Shown here: piece by piece, positions 1 to 11,585 of the stretch | How the letters are laid out: every line of letters starts with the position of its first letter | How positions within the stretch are numbered: position 1 is the first letter of the stretch | NCBI GenBank assembly: GCA_030844895.1 | Contig: CM061231.1 | Span: 132,341,023-132,405,022 of the forward strand | DNA from: Ambrosia x helenae | Lineage: Eukaryota > Streptophyta > Magnoliopsida > Asterales > Asteraceae | Length of the DNA stretch: 64,000 nucleotides | Direction of reading: 5' to 3' | Program-made: the position numbers and the translations under genes | The notes under the pieces: model-generated | What the model saw: only the letters and a program-made list of their open reading frames with translations | Databases searched by the model: none | What the model was told of the DNA's origin: nothing

Positions 1-751
1 TCTGATCTTCTGTCGTAAGGTTTTACGGACCTAGATCAGACAGGGTATCTTTATAAAAGAGCTTTAGTGCCGAAACCTAAAAGTTACCGAATTGAGGAAC
101 TTTCAATGTATGACGATAATCAAAGATTATCTAATGCATCGTATCTAATCACCTGGTAGAGTGCACAAGTTACTTTGTAGCATTAATTTGCTGACCTGTA
201 CACCTTTATGGCTCAATACCTTGTAAATTACAGATAACGAAAGCATAATCATGCGTTACAATGAATCTTTGTGCTAAATTTCCTTGATACGGGAGTATGT
301 CGTGTGCGTGGGAACCACAGACAATGTTGTTTATAATATAAATAACCATATCAAGCACTGTATAACAGTCTGTATGAAAGCTTATGTGGATAACAATATC
401 AGCAGTTGCTAGATCACACATTGTCTTTATTGATAATAAATACTAAAGAACAACGGTGTGATCAGATTTCTCAAAAACTGATATGATCCTCTTACCGGAA
501 ATCACAAAAATATTTACTGCTTTATGTTTACATTTCTGCATTTTACATTTGGTTATTCAAAATATACAAAAACTCAAAAGGATTTTAGGTGTGTTTTAGC
601 ATAAATTTCAGAAAAACCAAAAAGATTTTACATTTCTGCGTTATTTTTGATAACTGATGGTGATTGATGGTCGTTTTCTGAAACTTGATGAACCAATTTG
701 AGTTTTGTATCTATCAAATATGAAATGATGAATGTTTGAAGCTTAAAATGT
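1..751. other. Non-coding AT-rich stretch
   Basis: No reading frame resembles a protein I know, and the only open frame (minus strand, near 206-421) looks accidental. I see no RNA gene or clear repeat boundary. It may be the outer part of the LTR-like DNA that follows, but nothing proves this. Confidence 0.4.
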
Positions 752-1807
752 GTGAAAATGATTGAACGGGATTCGATTTTGAGATTTGGTAAAAATTTTC
801 AAAAATTCCAATCTTCATTCACCCTTTCGGTGGGTCGAATGTGGAATTTTTCTTACATTCGTCCTTTAAAAATTGGTCGAATGGGAGTTTTCAAGTGTAA
901 TATTGTACATTCGAACCCTTTATCTACATTCGAGCCTTTCATTAGGGTCGAATGTAGACAAAGTCTCTCTTTCGCCCCATTTAACTGGTCGAATGTAGGT
1001 GTCTATATATACCTAGTTCTTCATTCAAACCCCCATTCAATTTTTTTCAATTTTTTCTGAGATTACCAGACTTTGTTGCCCTTGATTTTTAGACCTTATA
1101 ACCTTGTTGCTTACCTCTTTCTGATCATTTTCATCTAAATTTTACAAGTAATGATTCAGAAACAAGAACAGATTGTGGGTTTTTGTGTTCGAACCCTAAT
1201 TTTGGACTGATTGATCATATTTAGACTGTTTTAATACAAATTGATGGTTAGGTTTTAGTTCAGTTAGGTTTTAGTTCAGTTAGTTTTAGGGAGAGAATAA
1301 CTAAAAATCTAGGTTAATTACAGGTTAATTAAGCATTTTGATCATTCAAACCTAGTATAACATAGATTTTGCTTAAAAACTAACTAAAACTAAATGTTTG
1401 TAACAATTGATTGTTGAGGAAGCTTAGTCGGCCATATTAGATGCTAAACAAATGAAAATCACAAGTTAAAATGGACTGAATTGAACTTTGAAGTTTTGGT
1501 CAGATGAACAGGCAGATCCGACCATTAACAAAGGGTCGAATGTGGCTTTAACGGGTCGAATGTGACTCTTTTGGTCGAATGAAGCTTGTTCATAGGGGCG
1601 AATGTGGATCAAATGGTTGAATGTGGATCAAATGGTCGAATGTGACTCTTTTGGTCGAATGAAGTTAGTCGGCCACATTCGAACCTCAAATATTCTCCAT
1701 TCGTACCCCCGATGGGTCGAATGTAGGATTTTAAAAATCAAATTTCAATTTTGCAAATTTTGTCCGTGTCTAATGAATTTTTATGTTTCGTTTTTGTAGA
1801 ATTCTAA
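752..1807 (+). repeat. LTR/leader-like DNA with repeated TCGAATG words
   Basis: The word GGTCGAATGT or its complement recurs here roughly 17 times, in both orientations, in two groups (about 835-1000 and 1534-1735). A TATA-like run (CTATATATAC) near 1002 follows the first group, as expected of a U3 promoter. The stretch lies directly upstream of the gag-like pseudogene at 1808, so I read it as the 5' LTR and leader of that element. LTR ends were not resolved, and a base-by-base match to the LTR-like DNA at 4106 is not evident beyond the shared word and TATA layout. Confidence 0.45.
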
Positions 1808-4092
1808 ATGATAAACAGAAAGAAGAGGAATATCCATTCGAGGAAGCTCATATCTGTTTGTACATTTCTTGGCGAGGTCAAGAAACACACAGAAGTCTCT
1901 GGCATTGTTGACTTTCTGAGAAGACGTAGAGTTGTTGACGCATTAGCTACACCAGCAATTATCTACAAAGACTATCAAGTGGATTTCTAGAAGAATGCAA
2001 AGATGGATTACTGGGATAATCGAACAACAATAGTAAGCAACATTCAGGGACAACTTGCTATTGTTACTGAAAATGATATTCGGGAAGCATTGAGATTGCA
2101 AGATGAACCGACACATCCCAGAAGCTTACCTTGGATTGAACAGAGGTTGTGTTTTCTACGTATGAAGTACAACGGACCGATTACAGATGGAGCTTTGAAC
2201 AAAGGAAAGTTATGTCCGCAGTTTAAGTATCTAGCTCATGTTATGATACACTGTTTTGGATCTGTTAGCGGTGGTTATGATGTTATGAGGAAGAGCATAA
2301 GCTCTTTGATGGTTGCTTTGGTGCTGAACAAGCTGCTTAATGTTTCGGGAATGATATTTGATCACATGCTTGAACCTCTGAAAGGTTTGAAGACAAAGAA
2401 GTTCTTGTTGTACCACAGATTTTTACAAATGATTTTTGATTTGAAGTATTCTATTCTGAAGAAAGATCCTACTCAGATTTTAGTTCAAGATCACATGAAT
2501 CTGAATATGTTGATTAGGATGAAAGGTTACAAAGGGGTTCCTGAGAATGAAAGACCACCACACAAGAACTTGTTTGGACACTTAATTAATCCAGGTTATA
2601 AGGATCCGGGTGAGAACAAAGCAAGAAATGAGAAAAGTGATTCAGATAATGATGATCCTTTGTTTCATGTTAATCCAGAAGCAAAGAGAAAATGTCAAGT
2701 GGTGAATGTTGGTGCAAAAAGTGGCAAAGGGAAGGGTAAAGCTAAGGTTATTGAAGTTGAACAACCAAAGAAGACAATGAGAAGAAAGAAAAGCATGGCG
2801 AGAAAAGGAACGATGTTAGTTGATGAGGAGTCTGCCGATTCTGAGGAGACTCAAGAAGATGAGAGATGGGTTTCAGCTGATGAGACAGTCAAACAAACCA
2901 AGCCCAAGGCCACTGTGGCTGGTGAGTCTGAAAGTCTGAACAAAACCATAGAAGAACAAAGACTAAAGAGTCCAATTGTTGTTGATGAGATAGATCTAGA
3001 TCTTCGTATTGGTGAGCTAGATTTCAGTGGATCTCCTATGGTTGGTGAGAAACAGAAGAAGCCAAGACGATGTCAAAGAAAGAGGAAAAAGAGAATCCGA
3101 AGAAAAGACGTGCGAAAGAAGTTGAGATTTTACTTGCAGGAAAGAAAGTTCATGAAGATAGTAGTTCGAAATTGAAAGAAATTGAAAGAATCAGAAACCG
3201 AATGTTGAACAATCTGATGATCTGAAGAGCTTGTTAAGGAAATTGAAAGCAAAAAGAAGCCAACCGACCCAAGACTGAAGTTCAGGGAGGTTTCTACAAG
3301 TATCACAATGAATTCTTCAAAGGGAGAGCTCTTGGTTGGAAGTATTTGAGACAACTAAGGTGTGTTGCTGTTAAGTGGGAAACGGGGATTCTGTATTTCA
3401 ACAGATTCCATAATATAAAGACATTAACTTACTGGGCTGTGCGAGATATCTGCTGACATACTTTGTCTAGAGCAACTGTGAACAATGATGCAGATGGTTA
3501 TTTCGTAGATCGTATGGCAAGAGAAAGCAGAACTAGATGGGATGTGTTCACGCCGCAGTATCCAAAAACAATTGTTCACAAAGAGATTGATCAGGTAACT
3601 GGGCTGAACAAGGTGACGTTAAAGTATAAACCACCGACTGTATTGAAACATATTCCTTTGATGCCGATTCCACAACACTTTTCAAAAGAATTCATGTGGT
3701 GGTACTATGATTGGAAGACCGTAGAAGCTGTTACCTTACTGAAGGACAAGAGAGATGAATTTATGAAGATTCACATTTTTGATCCTATGTGGTTGATCAA
3801 CTGTTCACATGAGGCTATCATTATGTTGTATTACAATCCGATATATTGTGAGGAGAATGATAGCGAACAAGCACTAAAATACCAACGTGTGGTATGCTTG
3901 TGTTTCGAATGGGATGTCAATGCGGGATGTGACTATAATAAGAAACTGGGAAAGTTTGTGAAGATTTGGAAAGAAAAGAAGAAATCAAAACCAAGTTTCG
4001 AGCCAGTTATGACGAAAGAACAGAAGACTATCTTGCATATCAAGCTGATGAACAAGCAGATGGATGAAGCACGAAGGCAATCCAAGCAATAG
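1808..4092 (+). pseudogene. Retroelement gag-like gene, decayed
   Basis: The reading starts at ATG 1808 and continues to 4092 with breaks: an in-frame TAG at 1988-1990 where the family normally has Trp (context DF*KNAK), a frameshift between about 3130 and 3294, and an in-frame TGA near 3453. The first 190 residues follow the pattern of a gag-like family common in composite genomes: a short N-terminal helix, then 'IVTENDIREALRL', a hydrophobic middle and 'YHRFLQMIFD'. A Lys/Glu-rich linker (about residues 210-390) follows, then a C-terminal domain beginning near 'DADGYFVDRMARESR'. No protease, integrase or reverse transcriptase follows, so this looks like a non-autonomous element. It ends just before a polypurine run and an LTR-like start. 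Function is inferred from remembered relatives. Confidence 0.6.
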
Positions 4093-4644
4093 TCGAGGGG
4101 GTGTTTGTTGATGCACGTTTTGCGACTAATGCTTTTGGATTGTACATTCAAAGTTGTTTTGTCATAATCGTGGGGGCAAATGTGGATTTCAGGAAGGTCG
4201 AATGTAGATATTAAGGTCGAAGGTGGAGAGAAAACGGGCGAATGTGGAGACTGATATACATTTGTGCTGATTCGAACCTTGGTCAGGGGCGAAGGTGCAC
4301 ATTCGACCCTTACGGGGGGGGCGAATGTGCAGCCTATATATAGTTCAAATTTTGTTTTAAGATTAACTTTTTGCCATTTTGTCTGTGTGTCTGGTCTGAT
4401 TTCTCTCTAGGTTTTTAGGAAGAGTCTAGAACTTGATTATTTCATCTTAAACACTATTTGTAAAGATTATAACACTTGTTTATGAATGAAATGGATGTTG
4501 AAAAGGTGAAGTTGTGTGTTTGATTCGATAACTATCATTTTGTAACTGATCTAGGGATTCCACACCTGGATTAGTAGACTTGTATCAAATAAACTTGTTT
4601 TTGTCAAAACGATCCTCCATAAAGGGGAACAACAAACAGTCCCC
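4093..4644 (+). repeat. Polypurine run and 3' LTR-like sequence
   Basis: A GAGGGGGTG run (about 4095-4103) comes just after the gag stop and is followed by TGTTGATGCACG at 4106, the usual order of polypurine tract and LTR start. Copies of the TCGAATG word lie at 4196, 4216, 4235, 4290 and 4318 and as the complement near 4262 and 4309. A TATA-like CTATATATAG (about 4331) and a T-rich leader follow. The LTR end was not identified. A diverged copy of its first bases occurs at 23935. Confidence 0.5.
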
Positions 4645-7230
4645 ATGGAACCACCATCTTCCAAACCCTCACCTAAAAAGGCTAAGAAAACCAAACAACA
4701 AAAATCCAAACCCACCAACCCTAAAAGAAAGGCAGTTCAGGAAATTGAGATGCCTGAAACTGCTGATGTGCAATCTGCACTTGTCAAAGATGTGACTGAA
4801 ACATCCTCTCAGTCTCATCCATCTCAAACCCCCAAAAGAGCATCCATTACCATTATTTTTCAAAGTAAGAAATTTAAAAAGACCATAACTACTGATCCAT
4901 CCTTTGAAACTGCTAACCCTTTACCACAAACTACCGAACCAGAACCATCTCACACAACAATAGAAATTGCCAAACTTCTCTCTGGGATAAAAGAAACAAT
5001 CCCATCTGAACATGTCATTCCCCAACAACTACATTAACCAGGGGAAATACCATCAGAAGTTGACATGGATGTGGATGTTATTAGCCCTATCCCAAGAGAT
5101 GAGGATGAACCAAAGTTTCTAAGCCCAAACTTAGAGACTTTAGGTACATTTGAGGCTGCTACTACTCATTTACCATCCAGTGGTGGATCTGAGGACAGAA
5201 GTAACATTGCTAAGACCTCATTTGTGGCAATTACTGATGAAGGCCTTATTCCTAAGGTAGGAAATCCTCAGTACCAAGACAAAGAGGTTCATGAAACAAC
5301 TGGGTTGGGCCCAGCTCATGATACAACTGATGATGTCCTCATTAAGGATATCACCAGGGATTCAGATGATTCCATTGATTTGGATGATGATTCAAACTCC
5401 ACAGAACATGAATTGACGGCTACTAGTGAAGGTCCTGAATCTGATGTCTTTAAGGTCAAAGAGCTGGTCAAAACAGATCAGGTTAAAGACCACTTGAACC
5501 CTGATTCCCCTAAAGTGGCATCTTCAGTACACTCTGAAGATCACCCAAAAACACCCCCTACACTAAAAATGCCTACCCAATTCCCTGGGTCATCAAGCAT
5601 AGACTTGAACCACCTATGCAGCCCAGATGATCCCCTATACCAGATGATGAACACCCTCATATCTAATCACCTCAAATCCTTCACAACTACTTGGGAGTTG
5701 AAGACCAAAAATCAGTTTGAGGTGATCAACAACAAAATCAGTGAGCTGTCAAAGAAAATTGACAACAACACAAGACAGCTTGCCAAGTTATCTGGTAGAA
5801 CTTCTCTACCTATCAGGCTTCCAGAAGTGGATGAAGCCAAAAAGGGGGAGAAGATTAAGGAACCAAGAGAGTCACTGGAAGCCAGGATAAAGGCAAAAGT
5901 GGCTCAACAACAACAAGAGGAGGAGGAGGCCCAAAAACAATTAGAAGATCAAGATAGGCTCCTCTCTGAAACTGAAGTTGCATCTGAAACATCCCAAGGC
6001 CTCAATGAAGAAACTTCTGAAGACTCTGAAAGTACTGAAGACAATCCTTCAGTAGTTGATACTTCTATCAACCCTTCAGTAGTTAACACTTCCAACATCC
6101 ATCTGAAGAGCCTTCTATGGCAACTGAAGACATTCCAATTCCTATTCCAAGGCCTGCAACCACTCAAATGCCTGTATTAAACCCTACTCTAATCTCAATG
6201 TCAAAAGAATTACTGGAGAAGAGTTTACTTGCAGCATAGAAGAAAGCCAAGGAAGATGAGATCTGGAACAACCTAGAAACAAGGGATGATTTGAGCTACA
6301 ATGACAAACTTAAAATATATGAAGAAGAGTTGAATAAGCAAGCTGCACTTGAAAGAGTTGTTGAGGAAGAAAAAAGACAATAACTGATGTCTTACATAAT
6401 CAAGAACAGGAAAACAAAGGCTTATTCACTCAATGGGCTCTCTATGGATGAGCTTACAAGAAGAGCTCAACTTGTTGCTAACAAAATTGCCACTGAAAAA
6501 GATAGAAAGGCAAAAGGAGCTGAAGTTATAGATGAATTGGTAGCCAATGGATTTGGTTCAAAAGCCTCAGTGTCAAAATGGAGAGAAGACACATTATTTG
6601 ACACTTACAAAAGATTCAAGGCTGATAAGGCTGCAAATCCAGAGAAGTACAAAACTTCTGAAGTGTCAACTTCAGTAGTTAGAACTTCTGATGCTAAACA
6701 ATCAACATCAAAGCCTGCTACCAAGAAGAAGCAACAGGAGATCACAAAGACTGATTTCAAGATGGTATTGCGTGAAGGCAATACAGTACAAGGAGACAAT
6801 AACTGATAAACTGCACACTAAGGTAATCACTGAACATCATTTACCTACCTTTGATATACCTAATGTGGTGCAAACAGAAGAAGGAAGAGAATCCCACCTG
6901 AGGGTCACTGAAGTAGAAAACATTCCTCACTCAGGAACATCCCAGGGAACCAGCATGGTCCCTTACACTTTAGACTTTGACCAATCAAAAGTACTGATAA
7001 TGAAATGGTCATTTGCTGATTCCAACACAGTATTGGTCACAAGGAGAGATCGTTCAAGCAAGGCCTTCAAATCTATGGAAGAACTGAAAAAGCTATCTAC
7101 ACAAGACTTTCTCACAATCCAACATCTTGAACAGGAACAAGGATCTCTCACAAATGAACAACTGAACCAACTCAAGACTTCCATGTTCAGAGAAATCTGG
7201 AAGATACTTGATGGCAGGAAAAGACAATAA
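4645..7230 (+). pseudogene. Second gag-like gene (C-terminal part), decayed
   Basis: The reading is acidic and Lys-rich, spread over one frame with an in-frame stop at 5035-5037, a frameshift near 6098, stops near 6236 and 6380, and another frame change near 6800. It contains Pro/Ser/Asp/Glu-rich linkers, a coiled-coil-like stretch (about 5690-5960, with 'AQQQQEEEEAQKQLED'), repeated 'SEVSTSVVRTSD'-type motifs and a C-terminal 'LKTSMFREIWKILDG'. It resembles the charged C-terminal half of the same gag-like class seen at 1808 and 58190. The usual N-terminal domain is absent, probably lost where the upstream LTR-like DNA joins. A polypurine run follows directly. No pol genes are present. Confidence 0.5.
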
Positions 7231-7260
7231 AGGATTAGATAAGGTTTTGGCTTCATCAAT

Positions 7261-8098
7261 CCAGGGGGAGATTGTAATGACAAAAAGGATTGAAGAAAAC
7301 TCTTTTGCTAACCTTAGTCTAATTCCTATTTCTACCAAAATATGCTAAGTGAAGAACTACTGAAGAAAGAAGAAGAAACTACTGAAGAAGGATTTAACAA
7401 GTACTGAAGAGTAAAGATCAGAAGTTCTGAAGCCAAACCAGACAAGTCAACTGAAGAACTACTGAAGACAAACTACTCATCAGTAGTTTGTCACTCATCA
7501 GCAGTTGTAATAGAATCTTTCCACCGCCCTTATGTTTCAGCAGTTTAGTATTATAACATTACTTTATCTTTTTGTACAAGTTCCAAGACTACAGCCTGTT
7601 GCAGTCTTGCTTTTGTAACATGGTTCATGTATTTGTTCCTCTATAAATAGATGGGGTAATCCCACTATTTTAGAGATCGATTTTATTAAAACTGAAATCC
7701 TTCAGGAGCTTTTACTTGAAATATCATTTCATAATCTGAGAATCTCTTTGCATATTTATTATCATATACATTCAATTGCTTAGATTCTCATTAACTGTTT
7801 TTAGTTCATTACATCCAGGGGGAGTAATAACTCCTTTTGAAAGTGAAACTTTTTAACTAAACACTTCATATATTCCACTGTGCAAACTGCTTTGATTAAC
7901 TTATAAACACATAAGTGTTCATAAGCAAACAACTGTTAAAGAGCTAACTGATCCAACATCGTCTCTAATTCAAAGTAGTCTAATGAACTACCTTAGTCCG
8001 AGCGTGGCCACGCATTTATACTAGTTTGAGTTAACGCGGGCGCCAGAATGTCTAGACTTCTATTCCTATAGAAGTACAGAATTCCATCAGCATCATAC
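7261..8098 (+). repeat. Polypurine tract and probable LTR of the preceding element
   Basis: CCAGGGGGAGA at 7261-7271 followed by TGTAATGAC at 7274 gives the order polypurine tract then LTR start. A TATA-like CTATAAATAG lies near 7640. A second CCAGGGGGAG occurs at about 7816, which may mean a duplicated end or a nested copy. The right LTR boundary is not clear. The stretch up to 8098 has no coding potential and abuts the minus-strand copia element. Confidence 0.4.
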
Positions 8099-8588
8099 AA
8101 CTCCCACTTAATCTTGGATTTCTCCCAACGCTACCTGGATTGCTACCCATGTTTCAGGATAGTATTAGATAACATCAAAGATAGTCCTTGATCAATGTAG
8201 TTTAATATGTGCCTTAGGAAAAAGGACAGATTTAACATATCAATATCAAAACATCTCATGACACAGATCCATGGAGATCGTTTTGAAGCGAGTTACATCC
8301 AATATCATTCCCTAATGATATCTGTGAATTATGATTCTCAAACCCTTGAGTTATTCATCTCATGAATACAACCATCTCAATTCACAATAGTCTTACATTC
8401 AAATTCATTCCCATGTAATTTGATCAAGTACGGATATTTAGGATACTCTTATTCAAGGATTTAAACATACATATAATGAACACAGTCACAAAATATTTAA
8501 ATTTGCATTTAATCCATTAAATCAAATAAATATTCCATGTAACTGTTATAGTTCAAAATAAAACACCAATACTAACTACAGATCATGC

Positions 8589-11251
8589 CTACTGTCTAGC
8601 AACTCTAAGCCCTATCTTTCCAGCATGCCCCTCATGTTTAAGTTGATGTAAAAGCTTAGTAAAGGGGTCAGCCAAATTGAGATCTGTATGAACTTTGTTT
8701 ATTACGATGTCTTCACGTCCTATTATCTCTCTAATATAGTGGAATTTCTTAAGTATGTGCCTTGTGGTCTGATGTGACCTTGGTTCCTTTGAAAGAGCAA
8801 TGGCACCAGTGTTGTCACAATATCTCGATTGGTTTCTTTATCCTAGGCATAACATCGAGATCACCAATGAACTTCTTCATCCAGGCAGCCTCCTTTGTAG
8901 CATCCGATGCAACATTGTATTCTGATTCATAGGTGGATTAAGAAACCACACTTTGCTTAAAGTTGTTCTAAGTTACAGCCCCACCATTCAGAATGAAAAC
9001 ATATCCCGTTTGTGACCTTGAATCATCACGATCAGTCTGGAAGCATGCATCAATATAACACTTAACTGACAGCTCCTCATCCAGTCCTCCATATATTAAG
9101 AACATGTCCTTAGTCCTTTTCAAGTACTTAAGAATGTTCTTCACTGCAGCCCAGTGACTCTCTCCTAGGTTATGTTGATATCTACTCGTCATGCTAAGAG
9201 CATACGAGACATCAGGTCTAGTACACAACATGACATACATGATGGAACCAATAGCAGAAGCATATGGAACTCTTTCCATTTTCTTCTTTTCCTCTTCAGT
9301 GTTTGCACACTGCTTGCTATTAAGAATGGTTCCATGTGCCATGGGCAAGAGCCCCCTTTTGAGTCTTGCATTGAGAAGTGTCGTATGACCTTATCAATAT
9401 ATGTACTTTGACTCAAACCCAATAACCGCTTTGATCTATCTCTATAAATCTCTATTCCCAGAATATAAGCTGCTTCACCAAGATCTTTCATTGCGAAACA
9501 TTTACCCAATCAGGTCTTAACATCTTTAAGCATAGGGATATTGTTTCCAATGATTAGTATGTCATCTACATACAGTATGAGAAAAGTGATATAGCTCCCA
9601 CTAGATTTGTTATAAACACACGGTTCATCTTCTTTCTTGATAAAACAAAAATCTTTGATTTTCTGATCAAAACGGAGATTCCAGCTGCGAGACTATTGCT
9701 TTAATCCATAGATGGATTTATTCACCTTGCACACCTTCTTAGGATTCTTTGGATCGACAAAACCTTCAGGCTGAACCATATAGACATCTTCCGGTAAGTG
9801 TCCATTAAGGAACGCAGTCTTGACATCCATTTGCCATATCTCATAGTCATAATATGCAGCAATGGCAAGTAGAATTCTAATAGACTTAAGCATGGCTACT
9901 GGTGAGAAAGTTTCCTCATAATCAATTCCTTGAGTCTGAGTAAAACCTTTCGCTACAAGCCTTGCTTTCTAGGTTTGCACATTCCCATCCATGTCAGTCT
10001 TCTTCTTGAAGATGCATTTGTTTCCTATAGTCCGACATTCGGCAGGAAGATCAACCAAATCCCAGACTTGGTTATCATACATGGATTGCATCTCTGCATT
10101 CATGGCTTCTTGCCATTTCTTGGATTCCGAATCCAAGATTGCAGATTTGTAAGTAGTAGGTTCAGCTACATCAATCATGAAGATATCGTCATACCTTTCA
10201 GGTGCACGACGATCCCTAATAATTCTTCGAACACTTGGTGTTTCTGTTGTTTCAAGTGTCCTCTCAGGCTCAACTTTAACAACTTGATCAATTACTTATG
10301 GTTCTGTCTGAACAACTGGTTCAGTCACATGTGGTTCTCGAATTTCTTCAAGATCCACATGGTTATCTCCAATCCCTCGCGCCAGAAGCTTTTCCTCCAA
10401 GAAAGTTCCTCTGCGTTTAGTAAAAATCCTATTTTCAGTGGGATGGTAGAATAGGTAACCGATCTTCTTAGCGTATCCGACAAAAACCACTTTTTCACCT
10501 CTAAGATATAGTTTATCCGAAGATTCTAGAGTGACATAAGCATTACATCCCCAGACTTTAAGATATGATGCATGAGGTTTCTTTCCATGCCATATCTCAT
10601 AAGGCATTTTGTCAACCTTCTTTGTTGGAGCTATACTCACAAGTCTTGCAGCAGTTTCCAAGGCATAACTCCAAAAGGATTTTGCAAGTTTGTTCGACAC
10701 ATCATTGATCGAATCATATCTAATAGAGTTTGATTTCTCCGCTCAGACACACCATTATGTTGTAGTGTTCCAGGTGGAGTGAGTTGTGAAACTATTCCAC
10801 AATCCTTTAGATGGTCGATGAACTCCTGACTAAGATATTCACCGCCTCGATCTGATCGAAGCATCTTAATAGTTCTATTTAGCTGATTTTCTACTTCGTT
10901 TTGGCATTCCTTGAACTTTTCAAGAGTCTCATGTTTATTCTTCATAAGATAAACACAACCATATCTACTAAAATCATCAGTAAATGTAACAAAGTATTTT
11001 TCTCCATGTCTTGACATTGTTTTGAATGGACCACATACATCTGTATGTACAAGTCCTAACAGATCATTAGCTCTTTCTCCAACATTTGAAAAAGGTGCTG
11101 TTGTTAACTTTCCACTTAAGCATGATTCGCATTTTCCAAACGACTCTGAACCCTTGGAATCCAGGATTCCTGCGGTCTCAAGTTGTTTAACACGATTCTC
11201 GCTAATGTGACCAAGTCTACAATGCCACATATACTTATCATTAAAGTCCAA
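8589..11251 (-). pseudogene. Copia pol: integrase, reverse transcriptase, RNase H
   Basis: The integrase starts near 11251 with a zinc-binding HHCC region ('WHCRLGHIS...CESCLSGK') and shows the catalytic Asp in 'HTDVCGP', Asp in 'RSDRGGE' and Glu in 'GVSERRNQT'. The reverse transcriptase runs from about 10178 to 9189 and retains 'WQMDVKTAFLNG', 'SIYGLKQ' and the active-site 'YVDDILI' near 9575. RNase H follows (9348 to about 8600), ending in 'HEGHAGKIGLRVARQ' and a stop at 8589. In-frame stops at about 9973 and 9690 and frameshifts near 10680, 10300 and 9510 break it. The protease, expected between gag and integrase, is too decayed to read. Confidence 0.8.
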
Positions 11252-11585
11252 CTTATTACGTTTCTGGGAGATGTTGCATAATATGTTATCGTTTTAGATT
11301 TCTATCTCATAGATCCCATTGTTGGGTTTTGCATCAAAGTAAAACATATCGTTAAAATAAGCAGAAATAAATTCACCATTAAAACGATAATTAAAACCTT
11401 GTCCACGCAAAGCAGAAACTGAAACAATATTTCTAGTCACACTAAGAATATAATAAACATTGTTCAAACCAAGTTCTAACCAGAAGGAAGTAAAAAAACA
11501 TATTCTCCTATCGCCTTCACAACAATTCTTTGTCCATTGCCAACATGGACCACCAAGTCGCCCTGTTTTAGCTATCTAATCTTTC

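Noticed and set aside
206..421. Minus-strand 71-codon frame
   Set aside because: No domain, compositional bias or homologue recognised; length is expected by chance.
752..4644. Confident pair of LTRs for the first gag-like element
   Set aside because: The two flanks share the TCGAATG words and TATA layout but I could not align them base by base, so no pairing or age is claimed.
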